From: JAOSJT01 sp035914695
GTDB lineage: Bacteria > Bacteroidota > Ignavibacteria > SZUA-365
Length of the DNA: 22,764 nt
Assembly: GCA_035914695.1 (NCBI GenBank)
Contig: JAMIQH010000107.1
Location: 1-22,764 of the forward strand
Direction: 5' to 3'
A model generated the notes under the pieces. That model ran no database searches, was not told where the DNA came from, and worked only from the letters and a program-made list of their open reading frames with translations. Every line of letters starts with the position of its first letter. The first letter of the stretch is position 1. The translations under genes and the position numbers were made by a program. Positions 22,659-22,764 of the stretch are shown here, piece after piece.

Positions 22659-22764
22659 CTATTCTTCCCGTGCGGTGCCGTAGGAATTCTCCGTGATATC
22701 GAAAATCACTCCGTCCAGCCAGAGCAACGTTCCATCCGAGGCATGAATGCCGATTCCTCGTTCG
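22659..22764 (-). CDS. C-terminal end of a PAS-domain protein, 5' part missing
   Basis: Only the last 34 residues are visible, ending with TAG at 22659-22661. They read GIHASDGTLLWLDGVIFDIT and then ENSYG. This is the typical last two strands of a PAS fold (position-specific W-L-x-G-x-x-x-D-I-T pattern, seen in PAS_3-type sensors). The protein stops about ten residues after the PAS fold, so here PAS is the C-terminal domain; whether a kinase, GGDEF or other output lies further upstream is outside the window. It converges with the kelch gene. Confidence 0.7.
   Translation of the reverse strand, partial: ERGIGIHASDGTLLWLDGVIFDITENSYGTAREE

Overview
The window looks like a chromosomal segment from a GC-rich member of the Bacteroidota/Chlorobiota/Ignavibacteriota (FCB) superphylum, plausibly Ignavibacteria- or Kapaibacteria-like. 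Four things point there. Two large secreted proteins end in type IX secretion (T9SS) sorting domains, one with the NFPNPFNP motif. There are several DUF-type lipoproteins common in that group (DUF4292, DUF4783, DUF4384). Several promoters fit the Bacteroidetes -33/-7 pattern (TTG, 20-21 nt, TAnnTT). The TPR protein followed by a DUF4292 lipoprotein is an arrangement I recall from that group. The exact lineage cannot be fixed by eye.

Layout. (1) 1-2173, leftward: a TPR periplasmic protein and an overlapping DUF4292/LolB-like lipoprotein that runs off the left edge. (2) 2399-4023, rightward: rplU-rpmA with a strong terminator, then an unknown lipoprotein gene with its own terminator. (3) 4024-4943: a gene-free stretch holding a MITE-like 350-bp unit with 14-bp inverted ends and 25-bp direct flanks, decayed intergenic repeats, and a lower-GC segment bracketed by opposing terminators. 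(4) 4944-5144, leftward: a small DUF2892 membrane protein. (5) 5352-9412, rightward: a 1141-aa T9SS-exported PNGase F-related protein with a LamG insertion, coupled by a GTGA overlap to an unknown secreted protein. (6) 9428-17243, leftward: a fibronectin-III lipoprotein, a DUF4384 protein with 40-residue tandem repeats, a DUF4783 protein, a 1283-aa NtrY-like membrane histidine kinase, then a GNAT acetyltransferase. (7) 17244-18249: about 1 kb without genes, filled with degenerate palindromic repeats. (8) 18250-22574, rightward: a PAS kinase with a four-cysteine cluster, an unknown 192-aa protein, and a kelch/thioredoxin-like/T9SS protein. (9) 22659-22764: the end of a leftward PAS-domain gene.

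How it fits together. Most of the window serves the cell envelope: secreted glycan-active or adhesive proteins, lipoproteins and envelope-sensing kinases. The best candidate for an undescribed system is the leftward cluster 17243-10145. Three envelope proteins lie upstream of a giant multi-domain membrane kinase that has three predicted extracytoplasmic domains and no response regulator next to it. That link is inferred from gene order only. I found no tRNA, rRNA, CRISPR array, transposase or phage gene.
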